Numbered from the stretch's first letter, positions 43,282-53,802 are shown. The stretch: 64,000 nt of DNA from Ignavibacteria bacterium (GCA_016707005.1 JADJIQ010000004.1:186001-250000), one strand, 5' to 3'. A program made the numbers and translations. Notes: a model not told the origin generated them from the sequence alone.

Positions 43282-45348
43282 ATGTTTCGCCCCTTTATCG
43301 GCCTTTCGATACTCTTGCTCACGACTTCGATGGCCATTGGTCAGGACTATCGCAATGATATGTTCCGAACTCGGCGTGCGGGACATGAACCACGCGTGAC
43401 TAAACGGATCGAGACCACACAGGTAGAGGACAAGCTCCGACCATTTTATCATGGTGTAGCCAGCGGAGATCCACTCCATGATCGAGTGATCATCTGGACC
43501 CGCATCACCCCAGAAGGTGGAGACACGTCAGTTCGCGTTCGTTATCGGTTTGCTACAGATACAGGCATGCAGAATATCATCCGATCCGGTGAGTTCACAA
43601 CAACGTCAGATCGTGACTTCACTGTCAAGGTCGACGTGGACAGTCTCCAACCAGGCAATGTCTACTACTACATGTTCTCTGCCTACGGTCGATACTCGAT
43701 CATCGGACGAACACGCACAACACATCCAACGGCGGTGGACCATACGAGGTTGGCCGTGGTCTCCTGCTCGAACTACCCGGCAGGATACTTCAATGCCTAC
43801 GCCAAGATCGCTGATCGCAATGACCTTGATGCGATCCTTCATCTCGGTGACTATATCTACGAATACGATGCAGACACAACCTCCTACGGCGGGGCCACGG
43901 GAGCCAAGCTCGGCAGACGTCATGAGCCAGATGCTGAATTGGTGACCCTTACGGATTATCGAACGAGATATTCACAATACCGACTCGATCCGGATCTCCG
44001 CCGTGCCCATCAGCAACATCCCATGATCCATGTATGGGATGATCATGAATCGGCAAATGACTCCTATACGGACGGAGCAGAAAATCATCAGCCGGAAGAA
44101 GGCGATTGGAACATTCGTAAGGAGGTATCGAAACGTGTTTGTTATGAATGGATGCCAACTCGCGAGAACACGTCAAACGTTCTCTATCGTCGCTTCTCCT
44201 TCGGGACGTTGGTAGACCTCTTTATGCTCGACACGCGCCTCGACGGACGAGACAAACAGGTGCAAGGTGTTGGAGAAGGGGCTTCCCAAGCATCAAAGGA
44301 TTCTCTTAATGCCCAGGATCGCAAGATCATTTCTACAACACAGTATGAGTGGCTGACGTCTGGGCTAACCTCAAGCACTGCCACGTGGCGTGTCCTTGGT
44401 AATCAAGTGATGTTCTCTCCGGTAGACGTAACACCGATCGATACAGCCTATCTTTTCAATGCCGTTGGTCCGATCTTCTCTGCATTCATTCGTCCGCAGA
44501 TCCCCACACTTCAATTCGTCTTCGAGTCCGCCTTTTATGGCGATGTGTGGAACAACTATCCTGCTCAGCGTAGAAGGCTATTAGACGTTGTTCGAGATCA
44601 GAAGGTGAAGAATCTCGTTGTTGTTACCGGCGACTTCCATTCCTCCTTTGCTTTCAACGTCCCGGCCGATACCATCGGCTCCGCAACGTCTCTAGCTGTT
44701 GAGTTCATGACGCCGTCGATCTCTGCGGCTAACTTCGATGAGAACCTCTCATCTGTGCCGACGATCGCCCTTATCACACCCGCCTTGCTCGCAACGATCG
44801 ACACAACACTTGTCGGTCTCAATCCGCATTTGAAATGGCATGATATCACTGAGCACGGGTACGAGATCTTGGACCTTACACCACAACGCGCTCAGTGTGA
44901 TTGGTATTTCATGGACAGCATCCTTCTTCGTCCTACTTCAGAGGTCTGGATACGGGGCTATTACACAAATTCCCAAGAGAGTGCGCTACGCCCAGCTGCA
45001 GCCGCCGCTCCAGGTAAAGCGATCCAAGACATTCCGGCTCCTGCTGAGCCCCCTACCGGACCTGTAAGTGTAGAGGAGAATGTCGTTCGGGAGCTAACCA
45101 TCCTTGGGTATGGTCCGAACCCGGCGCATGACGCATTGTCCCTCACCTATGTTGTGGATAGACCAACGAACATCCATTTCAGCGTCGTCGATGCTCAGGG
45201 TGTAACAGTTCTCAGCACACCAGTATCTGTTGAACATGGACTTCGCAGTGTAGTCCTCGATCTCCGTCCACTCAGTTCCGGGCGCTATACCGTCAACATT
45301 CATGCGAACTCGGGAATTGTCCACACAGGTATCGTTGTTACTCGATGA
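43282..45348 (+). CDS. phoD: PhoD-like alkaline phosphatase/phosphodiesterase with T9SS sorting domain
   Basis: I choose the ATG at 43282, which begins a normal signal peptide (MFRPFIGLSILLLTTSMAIG); earlier ATGs would place it internally. The 688-residue product has the PhoD motifs GDYIYEY, WDDHESANDSY and VVTGDFHSS, whose residues hold the catalytic metals. PhoD enzymes release phosphate from mono- and diesters outside the cell. The last 85 residues form a type A T9SS sorting domain (GYGPNPAHDALSLTY, LSSGRYTVNI), so it is likely exported to the surface rather than by the usual Tat route. A small lipoprotein and TonB receptor follow. Confidence 0.9.
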   Translation: MFRPFIGLSILLLTTSMAIGQDYRNDMFRTRRAGHEPRVTKRIETTQVEDKLRPFYHGVASGDPLHDRVIIWTRITPEGGDTSVRVRYRFATDTGMQNIIRSGEFTTTSDRDFTVKVDVDSLQPGNVYYYMFSAYGRYSIIGRTRTTHPTAVDHTRLAVVSCSNYPAGYFNAYAKIADRNDLDAILHLGDYIYEYDADTTSYGGATGAKLGRRHEPDAELVTLTDYRTRYSQYRLDPDLRRAHQQHPMIHVWDDHESANDSYTDGAENHQPEEGDWNIRKEVSKRVCYEWMPTRENTSNVLYRRFSFGTLVDLFMLDTRLDGRDKQVQGVGEGASQASKDSLNAQDRKIISTTQYEWLTSGLTSSTATWRVLGNQVMFSPVDVTPIDTAYLFNAVGPIFSAFIRPQIPTLQFVFESAFYGDVWNNYPAQRRRLLDVVRDQKVKNLVVVTGDFHSSFAFNVPADTIGSATSLAVEFMTPSISAANFDENLSSVPTIALITPALLATIDTTLVGLNPHLKWHDITEHGYEILDLTPQRAQCDWYFMDSILLRPTSEVWIRGYYTNSQESALRPAAAAAPGKAIQDIPAPAEPPTGPVSVEENVVRELTILGYGPNPAHDALSLTYVVDRPTNIHFSVVDAQGVTVLSTPVSVEHGLRSVVLDLRPLSSGRYTVNIHANSGIVHTGIVVTR

Positions 45349-45385
45349 ACATGTCTTGCTCGTTTCTCTGCCGTATGTTCGTCGA

Positions 45386-45889
45386 ATGGTGTTGATGCGA
45401 TCTCTTCTTGTCGGTACCGTTGTTTTGTTAGCACTCCTGATCTCTGCCTGCGGTGGCTTGGATCCGGAAGAAGTGCGTCCGTTCAGTGGTTTGCGCGGAA
45501 CGATCACCTATGTGGGCGGTAGCGCGGCCTGGCCTTCTGACACTGTCTACGATGTACGTGTAGTTGCGTTTGAGACAAAGCCAACCGTCCCGCAGGAGAT
45601 CCTAACGTCGATCCTCCAGCAAACGGCTGCATTCTCTCCGTCAAGCCTGCCTATTCGCGTCGACACCACATCGTATGAGATCGAGGTTCTGGCAACTCCC
45701 CGAACATTCACCTACGTTGTTGTTGCGATGCAGAACGGTCCGAACTTCCAGACCGACTGGATCATGCTTGATGTCTACTCCCCTTCCGGCGATCCCACCC
45801 AGCCGGGCGTGGTGATCGTTCCCTCAGGAAACACGGTACGAGTGGACTTCCGAGTTGACTTCACAAATCTTCCTCCGCAGCCATTCTGA
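45386..45889 (+). CDS. Small lipoprotein of unknown function next to a TonB receptor
   Basis: The product of about 167 residues has a lipoprotein signal peptide with lipobox ISAC; the start may be the ATG at 45386 or the one at 45395, which gives MRSLLVGTVVLLALL directly. The mature part is beta-rich (RGTITYVGG, YDVRVVAFE) and resembles a single sandwich domain; I recognise no named family. Its stop shares a base with the TonB receptor start (TGATG), so it is probably a surface partner of that receptor. Confidence 0.68.
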   Translation: MVLMRSLLVGTVVLLALLISACGGLDPEEVRPFSGLRGTITYVGGSAAWPSDTVYDVRVVAFETKPTVPQEILTSILQQTAAFSPSSLPIRVDTTSYEIEVLATPRTFTYVVVAMQNGPNFQTDWIMLDVYSPSGDPTQPGVVIVPSGNTVRVDFRVDFTNLPPQPF

Positions 45890-48084
45890 TGAGGAACGTT
45901 CACATCATACTCCTACTGGGCATTCTTACCTTGTCCGCCGTGATCTCAACCGCACAAGAAGCAGGAACGATCACGGGCTACCTTACCGACAGAGAGACCG
46001 CTAAACCCGTGCGCGGAGCCACCGTCCGCATCGAAGGCACCCAGAGCGGCGCTATCACCAATGGCAAGGGAATGTTCGTGATCAATGGCATCCCTGCCGG
46101 TATGGTAAATGTGGTAGCAACGTTCGTAGGCTACGAGACCGCTCGACAGAAGGTGTATGTAAAGAAGGGTGAATCTACCTCGATGATCATGACCATCAAG
46201 GAATCCGCCGTTTCCAAAGGGGAGGTCGTGGTATCAGCGAATAAACGAGTTCAGGCAGTTCAGGATGTTCCCATCAGCGTGTCCATTCTTACGTCGGAAG
46301 ATCTCGATCAACGGAATGTGACGCGGCTCGATGATGCACTCCGATACGTAAGTGGCATCAGCATCGCCCGCGATCAAGTGAGCATCCGTGGAGCCTCTGG
46401 CTTTGCCTTCGGTGTTGGTTCACGAACTGCAGTCCTGATCGACGGTTTCTCTCTTCTCTCCGGCGATAATGGCGATATCAAATTCGATGTAATGCCTGTT
46501 GCTGACGTAGAGCGTATCGAGATCATCAAGGGAGCCGGCTCTGCATTGTACGGAACGGGAGCTCTGGGCGGAGTGGTCAGCATGATCACCCGCGATCCAA
46601 CAGACTCCTTCTCTGTCTATGCTAGAGGCTACACCGGGCCTTATACCCAACCACCCTATTCGCAATGGGAGTATCGTTCTTCACTTCCGTGGCAATTCGG
46701 TGCCGATCTCAGAATGGCACAACGTGTTGGTGAATTCTCGTACTCCGTAAGCGGTGGTATTCGGTCAGATGAAAGTTATCGTGAGTATGACCGATCTCTT
46801 AGGGGGTTTGGCTTTGCAAAACTCACATGGCAACCGTCCGACCTCGTCACACTGCGGGCCTTTGGTTTTGGAACGCTCGAGAACAGAGAGAACTTCATCT
46901 ATTGGAGGGATCTCGATAACGCAACCCGCCCGCCCCTTGCCCAGAATCTCGATGAACGACTAGCAACCTCGAAGTTTGCCGTTGGGACCGAATACTCGCA
47001 GATCTTCTCGGGGTCTACCTCGTTGATCGCCAAGTACGGATTCTTCCGGACGATGTTTGAGAACACCTTAAATGGTGAAAAGCTCGACTCCAATTATTCA
47101 ACAGCATTTGCCCACAATGCCGAGGCGCAGCTCACCTCACGTCTGGCTGAGGGAATGATCCTCACTGCGGGAATAACCGGTCGTTTGAATTGGGTACGAA
47201 GCGACGTCTATAACACAGCTCTACAAACCATCATCAGTGGATATGCACAGGGCGAATTCACCCTTGGCTCTGTGATATTGACCGGCGGAATTCGAGCAGA
47301 TCGCGAAGAGACCGAGTCACTTTCTCCCCAGCTCGAATTCTCTCCGAAGTTTGGTATGACGTGGAATGCCGCTCAACAACTAACCGTTCGTGCATCTGTG
47401 GGAAGGGGCTTTCGGGCTCCAACAATTGCTGAACGATACGCCAATATTCGGTATGGTCCGTTCAATGTGCGTCCCAATCCCGACCTCCTCTCCGAGAGCT
47501 CATGGTCCGGCGAGGTTGGATTCCATGTTACAGCATCCAATTTCTTCGTACCGATCGATCTCGACCTGGCTGTGTTCGATAACGAACTGTATCAACTCAT
47601 CGAACCAACGTTTGACCTCACACAGGTTGGCGCTCCGATCGTGTTCCAGAACCTAACACGTGCACGCATCCTCGGTTCGGAACTCACGTTGCGGGTCATG
47701 ATCGCACGAAATGCGAACATCGAAACTGGCTTTACCTACATGATCCCACGTGATCTGACAACCGGCACCACTCTGAAGTATCGCAACAAAATTCTGTGGT
47801 ATTCACGGGGCTCCTGGACGCCATTCACTGGTATCGAACTCCAAGCTGAATATCGGTATCAAGACAGAGTTGAACTCATCGATGATCGACTCAGCCTCTT
47901 CATACCTGATGCTGATGCTCGTGTGGCAATGCACATCGTAGATGCCCGTGTCTTCTATTCGCCGTCAGAACACACGAAGATCGGCCTTATTGGTAAGAAC
48001 ATCTTGAGCTATTCATACACAGAGATCGTTGGCAACCTCGGACCTACCCGAGCCCTCCTCCTCCAATTCGAACTCCGATACTAA
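45889..48084 (+). CDS. TonB-dependent receptor with CarboxypepD_reg domain
   Basis: The 731-residue protein has a signal peptide (1-22), a carboxypeptidase-regulatory-like domain (about 25-110, with VRGATVRIEGT), a plug (about 120-230, with VSIRGASGFAFGVGSRTAVLIDG and GSALYGTGALGGVVSMIT) and a 22-strand-type barrel ending in LLQFELRY. The plug has the style of siderophore and cobalamin receptors more than of SusC. The gene is coupled to the small lipoprotein and follows phoD; uptake of a phosphorus or metal compound is possible but not shown. Its TAA stop directly abuts the lptB stop on the other strand. Confidence 0.9.
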   Translation: MRNVHIILLLGILTLSAVISTAQEAGTITGYLTDRETAKPVRGATVRIEGTQSGAITNGKGMFVINGIPAGMVNVVATFVGYETARQKVYVKKGESTSMIMTIKESAVSKGEVVVSANKRVQAVQDVPISVSILTSEDLDQRNVTRLDDALRYVSGISIARDQVSIRGASGFAFGVGSRTAVLIDGFSLLSGDNGDIKFDVMPVADVERIEIIKGAGSALYGTGALGGVVSMITRDPTDSFSVYARGYTGPYTQPPYSQWEYRSSLPWQFGADLRMAQRVGEFSYSVSGGIRSDESYREYDRSLRGFGFAKLTWQPSDLVTLRAFGFGTLENRENFIYWRDLDNATRPPLAQNLDERLATSKFAVGTEYSQIFSGSTSLIAKYGFFRTMFENTLNGEKLDSNYSTAFAHNAEAQLTSRLAEGMILTAGITGRLNWVRSDVYNTALQTIISGYAQGEFTLGSVILTGGIRADREETESLSPQLEFSPKFGMTWNAAQQLTVRASVGRGFRAPTIAERYANIRYGPFNVRPNPDLLSESSWSGEVGFHVTASNFFVPIDLDLAVFDNELYQLIEPTFDLTQVGAPIVFQNLTRARILGSELTLRVMIARNANIETGFTYMIPRDLTTGTTLKYRNKILWYSRGSWTPFTGIELQAEYRYQDRVELIDDRLSLFIPDADARVAMHIVDARVFYSPSEHTKIGLIGKNILSYSYTEIVGNLGPTRALLLQFELRY

Positions 48085-48837
48085 CTAGTAATCTCTCAAC
48101 ACAAACGTCTCACCAAGATACCTGGCTCGCACCTCTTCATTGGAGGCGATCTCTTCGGCCGTGCCGCTCACAAAGATCGAGCCATCGATTAAGATATAGG
48201 CCCTATCCGTAATGCTAAGCGTTTCATGCACGTTGTGATCGGTGATCAAAACACCGATTCCTTTGTGTTTGAGTTGCGTAACGATCTTCATGATGTCCTC
48301 CACAGCGATCGGGTCGATCCCTGCGAACGGTTCATCAAGGAGAATGAACTTTGGGTCTGTTGCCAGTGCGCGGGCGATCTCGCAGCGACGGCGCTCTCCA
48401 CCGGAGAGAGTGATCCCGATGCTTTTGCGGATATGGTCGATCCCAAACTCGTCGAGCAAGCCATCGAGCTTCTTCTGACGTTCTGCAGAGGTCATCTTCT
48501 TGAGTTGGAGGATGGCCTTGATATTCTGTTCTACCGTAAGCCGACGGAAGATGCTTGCTTCTTGGGGAAGGTATGCCAGACCTGCTCGTGCACGCTTATA
48601 CATTGGCGTGGTGGTCACATCCTCCTGGTCGATGAACACACTGCCTACGTCCGGTTTGATCATTCCCGTGATCATGTAGAACGTGGTGGTCTTTCCTGCG
48701 CCATTTGGACCAAGGAGGCCAACACACTCACCTTGGCGAACACTTAGGGTGCTGCCTTTGACTACCGTGCGCTGCTTGTAGGTTTTCCGGAGTCCTTCTG
48801 CGCGTAGGACACTTCCAGTCTCAATTACGGACACCAC
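48085..48837 (-). CDS. lptB: LPS export ABC transporter ATPase LptB
   Basis: The 250-residue ATPase has Walker A GPNGAGKT at residues 43-50, the signature LSGGERRR, Walker B FILLDEPFAGIDP and the switch histidine in ITDHNVHETL. The LptB features YLPQEASIFRRLTV and the ending GSIFVSGTAEEI are clear. With LptFG it pulls lipopolysaccharide out of the inner membrane and drives it to the outer membrane, so the organism should make LPS. The start is GTG, 17 bases inside the end of the protease gene upstream. Confidence 0.94.
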   Translation of the reverse strand: MVSVIETGSVLRAEGLRKTYKQRTVVKGSTLSVRQGECVGLLGPNGAGKTTTFYMITGMIKPDVGSVFIDQEDVTTTPMYKRARAGLAYLPQEASIFRRLTVEQNIKAILQLKKMTSAERQKKLDGLLDEFGIDHIRKSIGITLSGGERRRCEIARALATDPKFILLDEPFAGIDPIAVEDIMKIVTQLKHKGIGVLITDHNVHETLSITDRAYILIDGSIFVSGTAEEIASNEEVRARYLGETFVLRDY

Positions 48838-50041
48838 CGCTCCGTGGACGTGCTTGCAAGGTCATGGTCAGATCCTTCTTTTCACCGGAGCGTAACACCG
48901 TCAGCTTCAGCTTTTGGTTCACTTCCCCGTCGAGAATGGCGATATTCACATCTTCATCGCGCAACGTAGGCCGACCGTTGATTGCAATGATAACGTCTCC
49001 CGGTTCGATTCCAGCATCATCGGCCGGACCGTCGGTTGCAACCTCGCTCACGAGCACTCCATCCGTTCCGGAAAGCTTGAAGTAGCGTGCAACGTTTTCA
49101 TCGATTGCGGAGAGCTTCATGCCTGTCCAGAAGTCCCGCCTGATCGAGCCGTCCTTCTGCAAACGGTCGACGATCGCCTTCACACGATTGATCGGAATCG
49201 CAAATCCAATGCCGATACTCCCGGAACCACGAGCACTTTGTGAGGTTGAGTAGATCACGGTGTTCACGCCGATCACCTCACCGAGGGCATTGACCAATGG
49301 ACCTCCGGAATTGCCGGAAGAGATGGCAGCATCGGTCTGGATCATGTTCTTGTAGACACGGTCCTCTCCGCCTTCACCGGGTTGTGTGAAACTCACGCCT
49401 ACGTTAGAGACCACGCCAACCGTAACGGTCGGCTTAGCGTTGTTATCAAAGAGGCCGAAGGGATTACCAAAGGCTATGGCCCATTCACCGACCTCCACAT
49501 CATCGCTGTTGGACAGCTTCAGAAATGGAAAGCCCCCTCCATCGATCTTGAGTACGGCTACATCCGACACGGGGTCGGTTCCGATGATCCGTGCATCGTG
49601 CTTTGTGCCATCGGTCATCGTCACAACGATCTTGGATGCATTACCGGCAACGTGATCATTTGTAAGAATGTACCCGTCTGCACTGATGAGGAATCCGGAG
49701 CCGAGGGAGCGCACTTCATAATCGCGCTTATACGTGCGAGGACGGTCACCGTAATGGTTTCTGAAGAATGGGTCGCCAAAGAAGTCATCCCACGGATCGC
49801 GGTAGTACTGCGTTCTGGTTTCCGTGACATTGATCCCGACGATCGCCGGCGAACTCTTACTGACCGCTCGGGTTATGGCATTCTTTCTGCTCCCCGAAAC
49901 GTCGTCGTTGGCCGGTTGAGAATTTGTGTACACCGGTTCGGAGATCGCCATCTCCGTATCGGGCTTGCAGGCAGCCATCGGATGTGCCGCCAGGGCCATC
50001 ATCATGGCCGTGAAGAACGAGGTGAATGGTGTCTTTGTCAT
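48821..50041 (-). CDS. HtrA/DegP-like periplasmic serine protease, probable lipoprotein
   Basis: The start MTKTPFTSFF gives 406 residues with a signal that ends in MAAC (cysteine 25), a probable lipobox. The trypsin-like triad is His130 (TNDHVAG), Asp160 (SDVAVLKI) and Ser245 (SSGNSGGP). One PDZ domain follows (about 305-395, with GIEPGDVIIAINGRP); classical DegP has two, so it resembles DegS or DegQ-like short forms. Such proteases degrade or refold damaged envelope proteins. It is co-transcribed with lptB, which suggests envelope maintenance. A lipid anchor would be a departure from typical DegP. Confidence 0.9.
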   Translation of the reverse strand: MTKTPFTSFFTAMMMALAAHPMAACKPDTEMAISEPVYTNSQPANDDVSGSRKNAITRAVSKSSPAIVGINVTETRTQYYRDPWDDFFGDPFFRNHYGDRPRTYKRDYEVRSLGSGFLISADGYILTNDHVAGNASKIVVTMTDGTKHDARIIGTDPVSDVAVLKIDGGGFPFLKLSNSDDVEVGEWAIAFGNPFGLFDNNAKPTVTVGVVSNVGVSFTQPGEGGEDRVYKNMIQTDAAISSGNSGGPLVNALGEVIGVNTVIYSTSQSARGSGSIGIGFAIPINRVKAIVDRLQKDGSIRRDFWTGMKLSAIDENVARYFKLSGTDGVLVSEVATDGPADDAGIEPGDVIIAINGRPTLRDEDVNIAILDGEVNQKLKLTVLRSGEKKDLTMTLQARPRSGGVRN

Positions 50042-50097
50042 AGGCCGAAACGTCGAATTCAGGGCAAAAATATTGCCTGTCGGTATCTTCGTCGCCC

Positions 50098-52614
50098 ATG
50101 CCCATCCACGTTGCCCTCCCACTACCCCGCCTCGAGCCTCTTACCTATGGGCTCCCTGATGGTATCCATGTGCAGCGGGGATGTCGGGTGCTTGTTCCGC
50201 TTGGGACGAGGATTGTGACCGGAACCGTAGTAGCTGTTGATCAGGATGCGGTTCCAAAGATGCGCCACATCATCGAAGTACTCGATGAAGAGCCATCGTT
50301 CAGTGACGAGGTACTCGAGCTCACGAAACGTATCAGTGAGTACTACCTCTCATCATGGGGCGAGGTGTTGCAGGCTGCATTGCCAACGGGTCTCACACCG
50401 GCTACAGTCCTTCATGTAACGGTGCTGAGGCCGATCACCGATGATGATCTTGAAGAGATGGAGTTGCGAGCTCCTAAGCGTGCACGACTGCTCCGAGAGC
50501 TCAGAGAACACGAGGGTGAGATCAGTGTCTCCTACCTACAACGCAAGCTAAAGGCAACGGCCATCGCCGATCAGCTAGATGCGCTCCAGCGAATGGGATG
50601 GATACGACTTGAACAATCGTTGGAACAACAGCGAGTTCCTCGAATGGTACGGGCTGCATCGATAGCCCCTTCCTTGCTATCGAACGAAGAGGAACTGCGT
50701 GCAGCATTTGATTTTCTTGATGCGAAGGCCCCAAAACAGTCTCTTGCTCTGGGACATATCTACCTGACAACACAACGTGATGGACGTCCGGTAGAAATCG
50801 CACGTCTGGCCGATGAGTTGCATGTCTCATCAACGGTGGTCGACAGTTTGGAGCGGCGCGGCTTTGTGGAGATATCCCAGGTCATTCGCCGTACGGCAGA
50901 TGATGAAGACAGTTCGTTAGTCAGTCGAAACGAAGCTGTTGTAAAGCTTACGGCAGAGCAGGCAACTGCCGTTGAGAGAATCACAGAGCTTTGTGATATG
51001 CGTCAACTCTCACCTGTTGTTCTCCATGGCGTTACCGGTAGTGGCAAGACCATCGTCTACCAACGAGCCATTCAACATGTGATCGAAGGCAACGGACGAG
51101 TATTGCTCCTTGTGCCGGAGATCTCCCTTACGCCGCAATTGGCGGACAGATTCCGTGCAGTCTTTGGCGATCGTGTGGCGGTATTGCACTCGCGCCTCGC
51201 TGTAGGCGAACGGATCGGTCTCTGGCAGCGCATTCGTGCTGGGGAATTCGACATCGTGATCGGTGCACGTTCGGCTGTGTTTGCCCCGCTTATGGATGTT
51301 CGATTGATCATTGTCGACGAAGAACACGAACCATCCTACAAGCAAGACGATCCGGCACCGCGATATCACGGCAGAGATGTTGCCCTCATGCGTGGTCAGA
51401 TCCACAAGTGTCCGGTGATCCTCGGAAGTGCCACGCCGTCTCTGGAAAGCCTCGCCAACGTGGCTGCCGGGCGCGCTACGCTGCTTCAACTCACCCACCG
51501 TGCTGATGGTGCATTGTTGCCATCGATCCGCGTGGTGGACCTGCGTGAGGAACGAAAGTCACGCAGACTGAAAGGGGCTATCTCCATGACTGCCCTTGAT
51601 GCGATAGCTGCACGCATCGAACGCAAGGAAGGAACGCTTGTCTTCCTCAATCGACGAGGATATGCGGTCAACCTCCAATGCGAAGATTGCGGCGACGTTC
51701 CGATGTGCCAGAACTGTGACGTGGCCCTCACCTATCACAAACATGCCAACGTCCTACGATGCCACTATTGCGGTTATGCTGAGCCAATGAGAGCAGCATG
51801 TACCACCTGCGGCTCTGTGGACTTGCGCGAGTCAGGATCCGGAACCCAGCGCATCGAGGAAGATCTCGTCACAGCCCTGAATGAGCGAATGGAGCGTACA
51901 CCGCGGATCGAACGGATGGATGCCGATACTACATCAAAGAAGGGCGAACACCGGACCTTGCTGAAGCGATTTGCAAATGGTGATATCGACGTTCTTGTGG
52001 GTACGCAGATGATCGCAAAAGGGCTTGATATTCCCCGTGTAACGCTTGTAGTAGTGGTCAATGCCGACATGTCTCTGCATCAGAATGACTTCCGTGCATC
52101 AGAACGCACTGTCCAGCTCCTGACCCAGGTGGCCGGTCGTGCCGGTCGTACCGGATCCCATCCCGGTGAAATGATCGTACAGACCAGTTCCCCTGATCAT
52201 CCGGCCATTGTAGCAGCGATCAATGGTGAACGTTCGCCTGATGTGCTTCGGGCATGGGAAGGTGATGAACTTCGACTTCGACGCGAGGTGGATTATCCGC
52301 CCTATACACGGTTCATCGTGATCGAGATCTCGTCGTTGGATGAGGCGGCCACACTTGATCACGCGCGTGTATTGGCAGCACTCATTCCGGCTCGCACGGA
52401 CTACCATTTACGACTTGACCCTGTGACGCCATCGGTTGCCCGCATTCGTAATGCCTTCCGTCAGGTGATCATCATCAAGAACTTCAAGGACAAGGATCAA
52501 TCCGGCGCTCTGTGCCGGTCCTTGTTGCGTAATGCATTCGCTACGTATCATGCATCCTATGCATCATCGTCCGTCAAGGTCACGATCGATGTTGATGCTC
52601 ATGGAACACTATAA
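50098..52614 (+). CDS. priA: Primosomal protein N' (PriA helicase)
   Basis: The 838-residue protein has the N-terminal 3'-DNA-binding domain, helicase motif I GVTGSGKT near residue 313, the DEEH box in VDEEHEPSYKQ, and the zinc-binding cysteine block (CEDCGDVPMCQNC, CHYCG, CTTCG) between helicase lobes. PriA restarts stalled replication forks by loading the replicative helicase. Length is at the upper end of normal. Its start is only 56 bases from the divergent protease start. It ends 12 bases before purT. Confidence 0.95.
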   Translation: MPIHVALPLPRLEPLTYGLPDGIHVQRGCRVLVPLGTRIVTGTVVAVDQDAVPKMRHIIEVLDEEPSFSDEVLELTKRISEYYLSSWGEVLQAALPTGLTPATVLHVTVLRPITDDDLEEMELRAPKRARLLRELREHEGEISVSYLQRKLKATAIADQLDALQRMGWIRLEQSLEQQRVPRMVRAASIAPSLLSNEEELRAAFDFLDAKAPKQSLALGHIYLTTQRDGRPVEIARLADELHVSSTVVDSLERRGFVEISQVIRRTADDEDSSLVSRNEAVVKLTAEQATAVERITELCDMRQLSPVVLHGVTGSGKTIVYQRAIQHVIEGNGRVLLLVPEISLTPQLADRFRAVFGDRVAVLHSRLAVGERIGLWQRIRAGEFDIVIGARSAVFAPLMDVRLIIVDEEHEPSYKQDDPAPRYHGRDVALMRGQIHKCPVILGSATPSLESLANVAAGRATLLQLTHRADGALLPSIRVVDLREERKSRRLKGAISMTALDAIAARIERKEGTLVFLNRRGYAVNLQCEDCGDVPMCQNCDVALTYHKHANVLRCHYCGYAEPMRAACTTCGSVDLRESGSGTQRIEEDLVTALNERMERTPRIERMDADTTSKKGEHRTLLKRFANGDIDVLVGTQMIAKGLDIPRVTLVVVVNADMSLHQNDFRASERTVQLLTQVAGRAGRTGSHPGEMIVQTSSPDHPAIVAAINGERSPDVLRAWEGDELRLRREVDYPPYTRFIVIEISSLDEAATLDHARVLAALIPARTDYHLRLDPVTPSVARIRNAFRQVIIIKNFKDKDQSGALCRSLLRNAFATYHASYASSSVKVTIDVDAHGTL

Positions 52615-52626
52615 TCAGCCCCCTCT

Positions 52627-53802
52627 ATGAAGACCATCCTACTTCTCGGATCCGGTGAACTCGGCAAGGAATTCGTCATCGCCGTCAAACGATATGGCCA
52701 CCGTGTGGTGGCTGCAGATTCATACGACAATGCGCCAGCCATGCAGGTTGCTGATGAACGTCGGGTAGTGAACATGCTCGACGGCGAAGCCCTTGATGCC
52801 GTTGTTGCAGAGGTAAAGCCAGACATCATTGTTCCTGAGATCGAGGCTATTCGCACAGAACGTCTCTTTGACTACGAGGCCAGAGGCATTCACGTTGTCC
52901 CAAGCGCACGTGCTGCGAACATGACCATGAATCGTAAGGCGATCCGGGATCTGGCATCACAAGAACTTGGTCTGAAAACGGCTCGGTACATGTATGCCAG
53001 CACCGAAGAGCAGTTTGTTGCGGCCGTACAGGAGATCGGAATACCGTGTGTGGTCAAGCCACTGATGTCTTCAAGCGGTAAGGGGCAGAGCATTGTTCGG
53101 ACGGCAGTAGACGTGCAACGCTCATGGACCTATGCCATGGAGGGCAGTCGCGGTGACCTGAAAGAGGTAATCGTGGAAGAGTTCATTCCATTTGACAGCG
53201 AGATCACGCTCTTGACCGTAACTCAACGAAATGGGCACACCCTCTTCTGTCCGCCTATTGGACACCGCCAGGAGCGGGGTGATTACATGGAATCGTGGAT
53301 GCCACATGCTATGAGGCCAGAGCTCCTCGAAAAAGCACAAGACATGGCAGCAAAGGTCACAGCGTCGCTCACGGGCTCTGGTATCTGGGGCGTGGAGTTC
53401 TTCCTCACTGCAGACGATGTGTACTTCTCAGAGCTATCGCCTCGACCGCATGATACAGGCATGGTCACGCTTGCTCCCACCACCAACCTCAATGAATTCG
53501 AACTCCATGCCCGCGCCGTCCTTGGTTATCCTATCCCAGGGATTGTCCTTGAACATGCCGGAGCATCCGCGGTGATCCTTGCAACAGAGGCATCTGCCCT
53601 GCCCCCTACCTATTCCGGGATCGAAACAGCATTGTCAATGCCGGAGATCGAGATCCGAGTCTTTGGCAAGCCAAGTACCAGACCATATCGTCGCATGGCC
53701 GTTGCACTTGCCAACGGCGCACCGGATTCTGACGTAGATGCACTCCGTGCACATGCAAAAACAGCAGCCGATTGCATTTCGGTGATCACGGCTCGATCAT
53801 GA
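52627..53802 (+). CDS. purT: Formate-dependent GAR transformylase PurT
   Basis: The 391-residue ATP-grasp enzyme shows LLGSGELGKEF at the N-terminus, PEIEAIRTE, VVKPLMSSSGKGQS for ATP binding and ELSPRPHDTGMVTL near the metal site, all PurT hallmarks. It makes formylglycinamide ribonucleotide from GAR, formate and ATP in purine synthesis. It forms an operon with priA, and is followed after 69 bases by the ECF sigma factor gene with its own likely promoter. Confidence 0.95.
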   Translation: MKTILLLGSGELGKEFVIAVKRYGHRVVAADSYDNAPAMQVADERRVVNMLDGEALDAVVAEVKPDIIVPEIEAIRTERLFDYEARGIHVVPSARAANMTMNRKAIRDLASQELGLKTARYMYASTEEQFVAAVQEIGIPCVVKPLMSSSGKGQSIVRTAVDVQRSWTYAMEGSRGDLKEVIVEEFIPFDSEITLLTVTQRNGHTLFCPPIGHRQERGDYMESWMPHAMRPELLEKAQDMAAKVTASLTGSGIWGVEFFLTADDVYFSELSPRPHDTGMVTLAPTTNLNEFELHARAVLGYPIPGIVLEHAGASAVILATEASALPPTYSGIETALSMPEIEIRVFGKPSTRPYRRMAVALANGAPDSDVDALRAHAKTAADCISVITARS

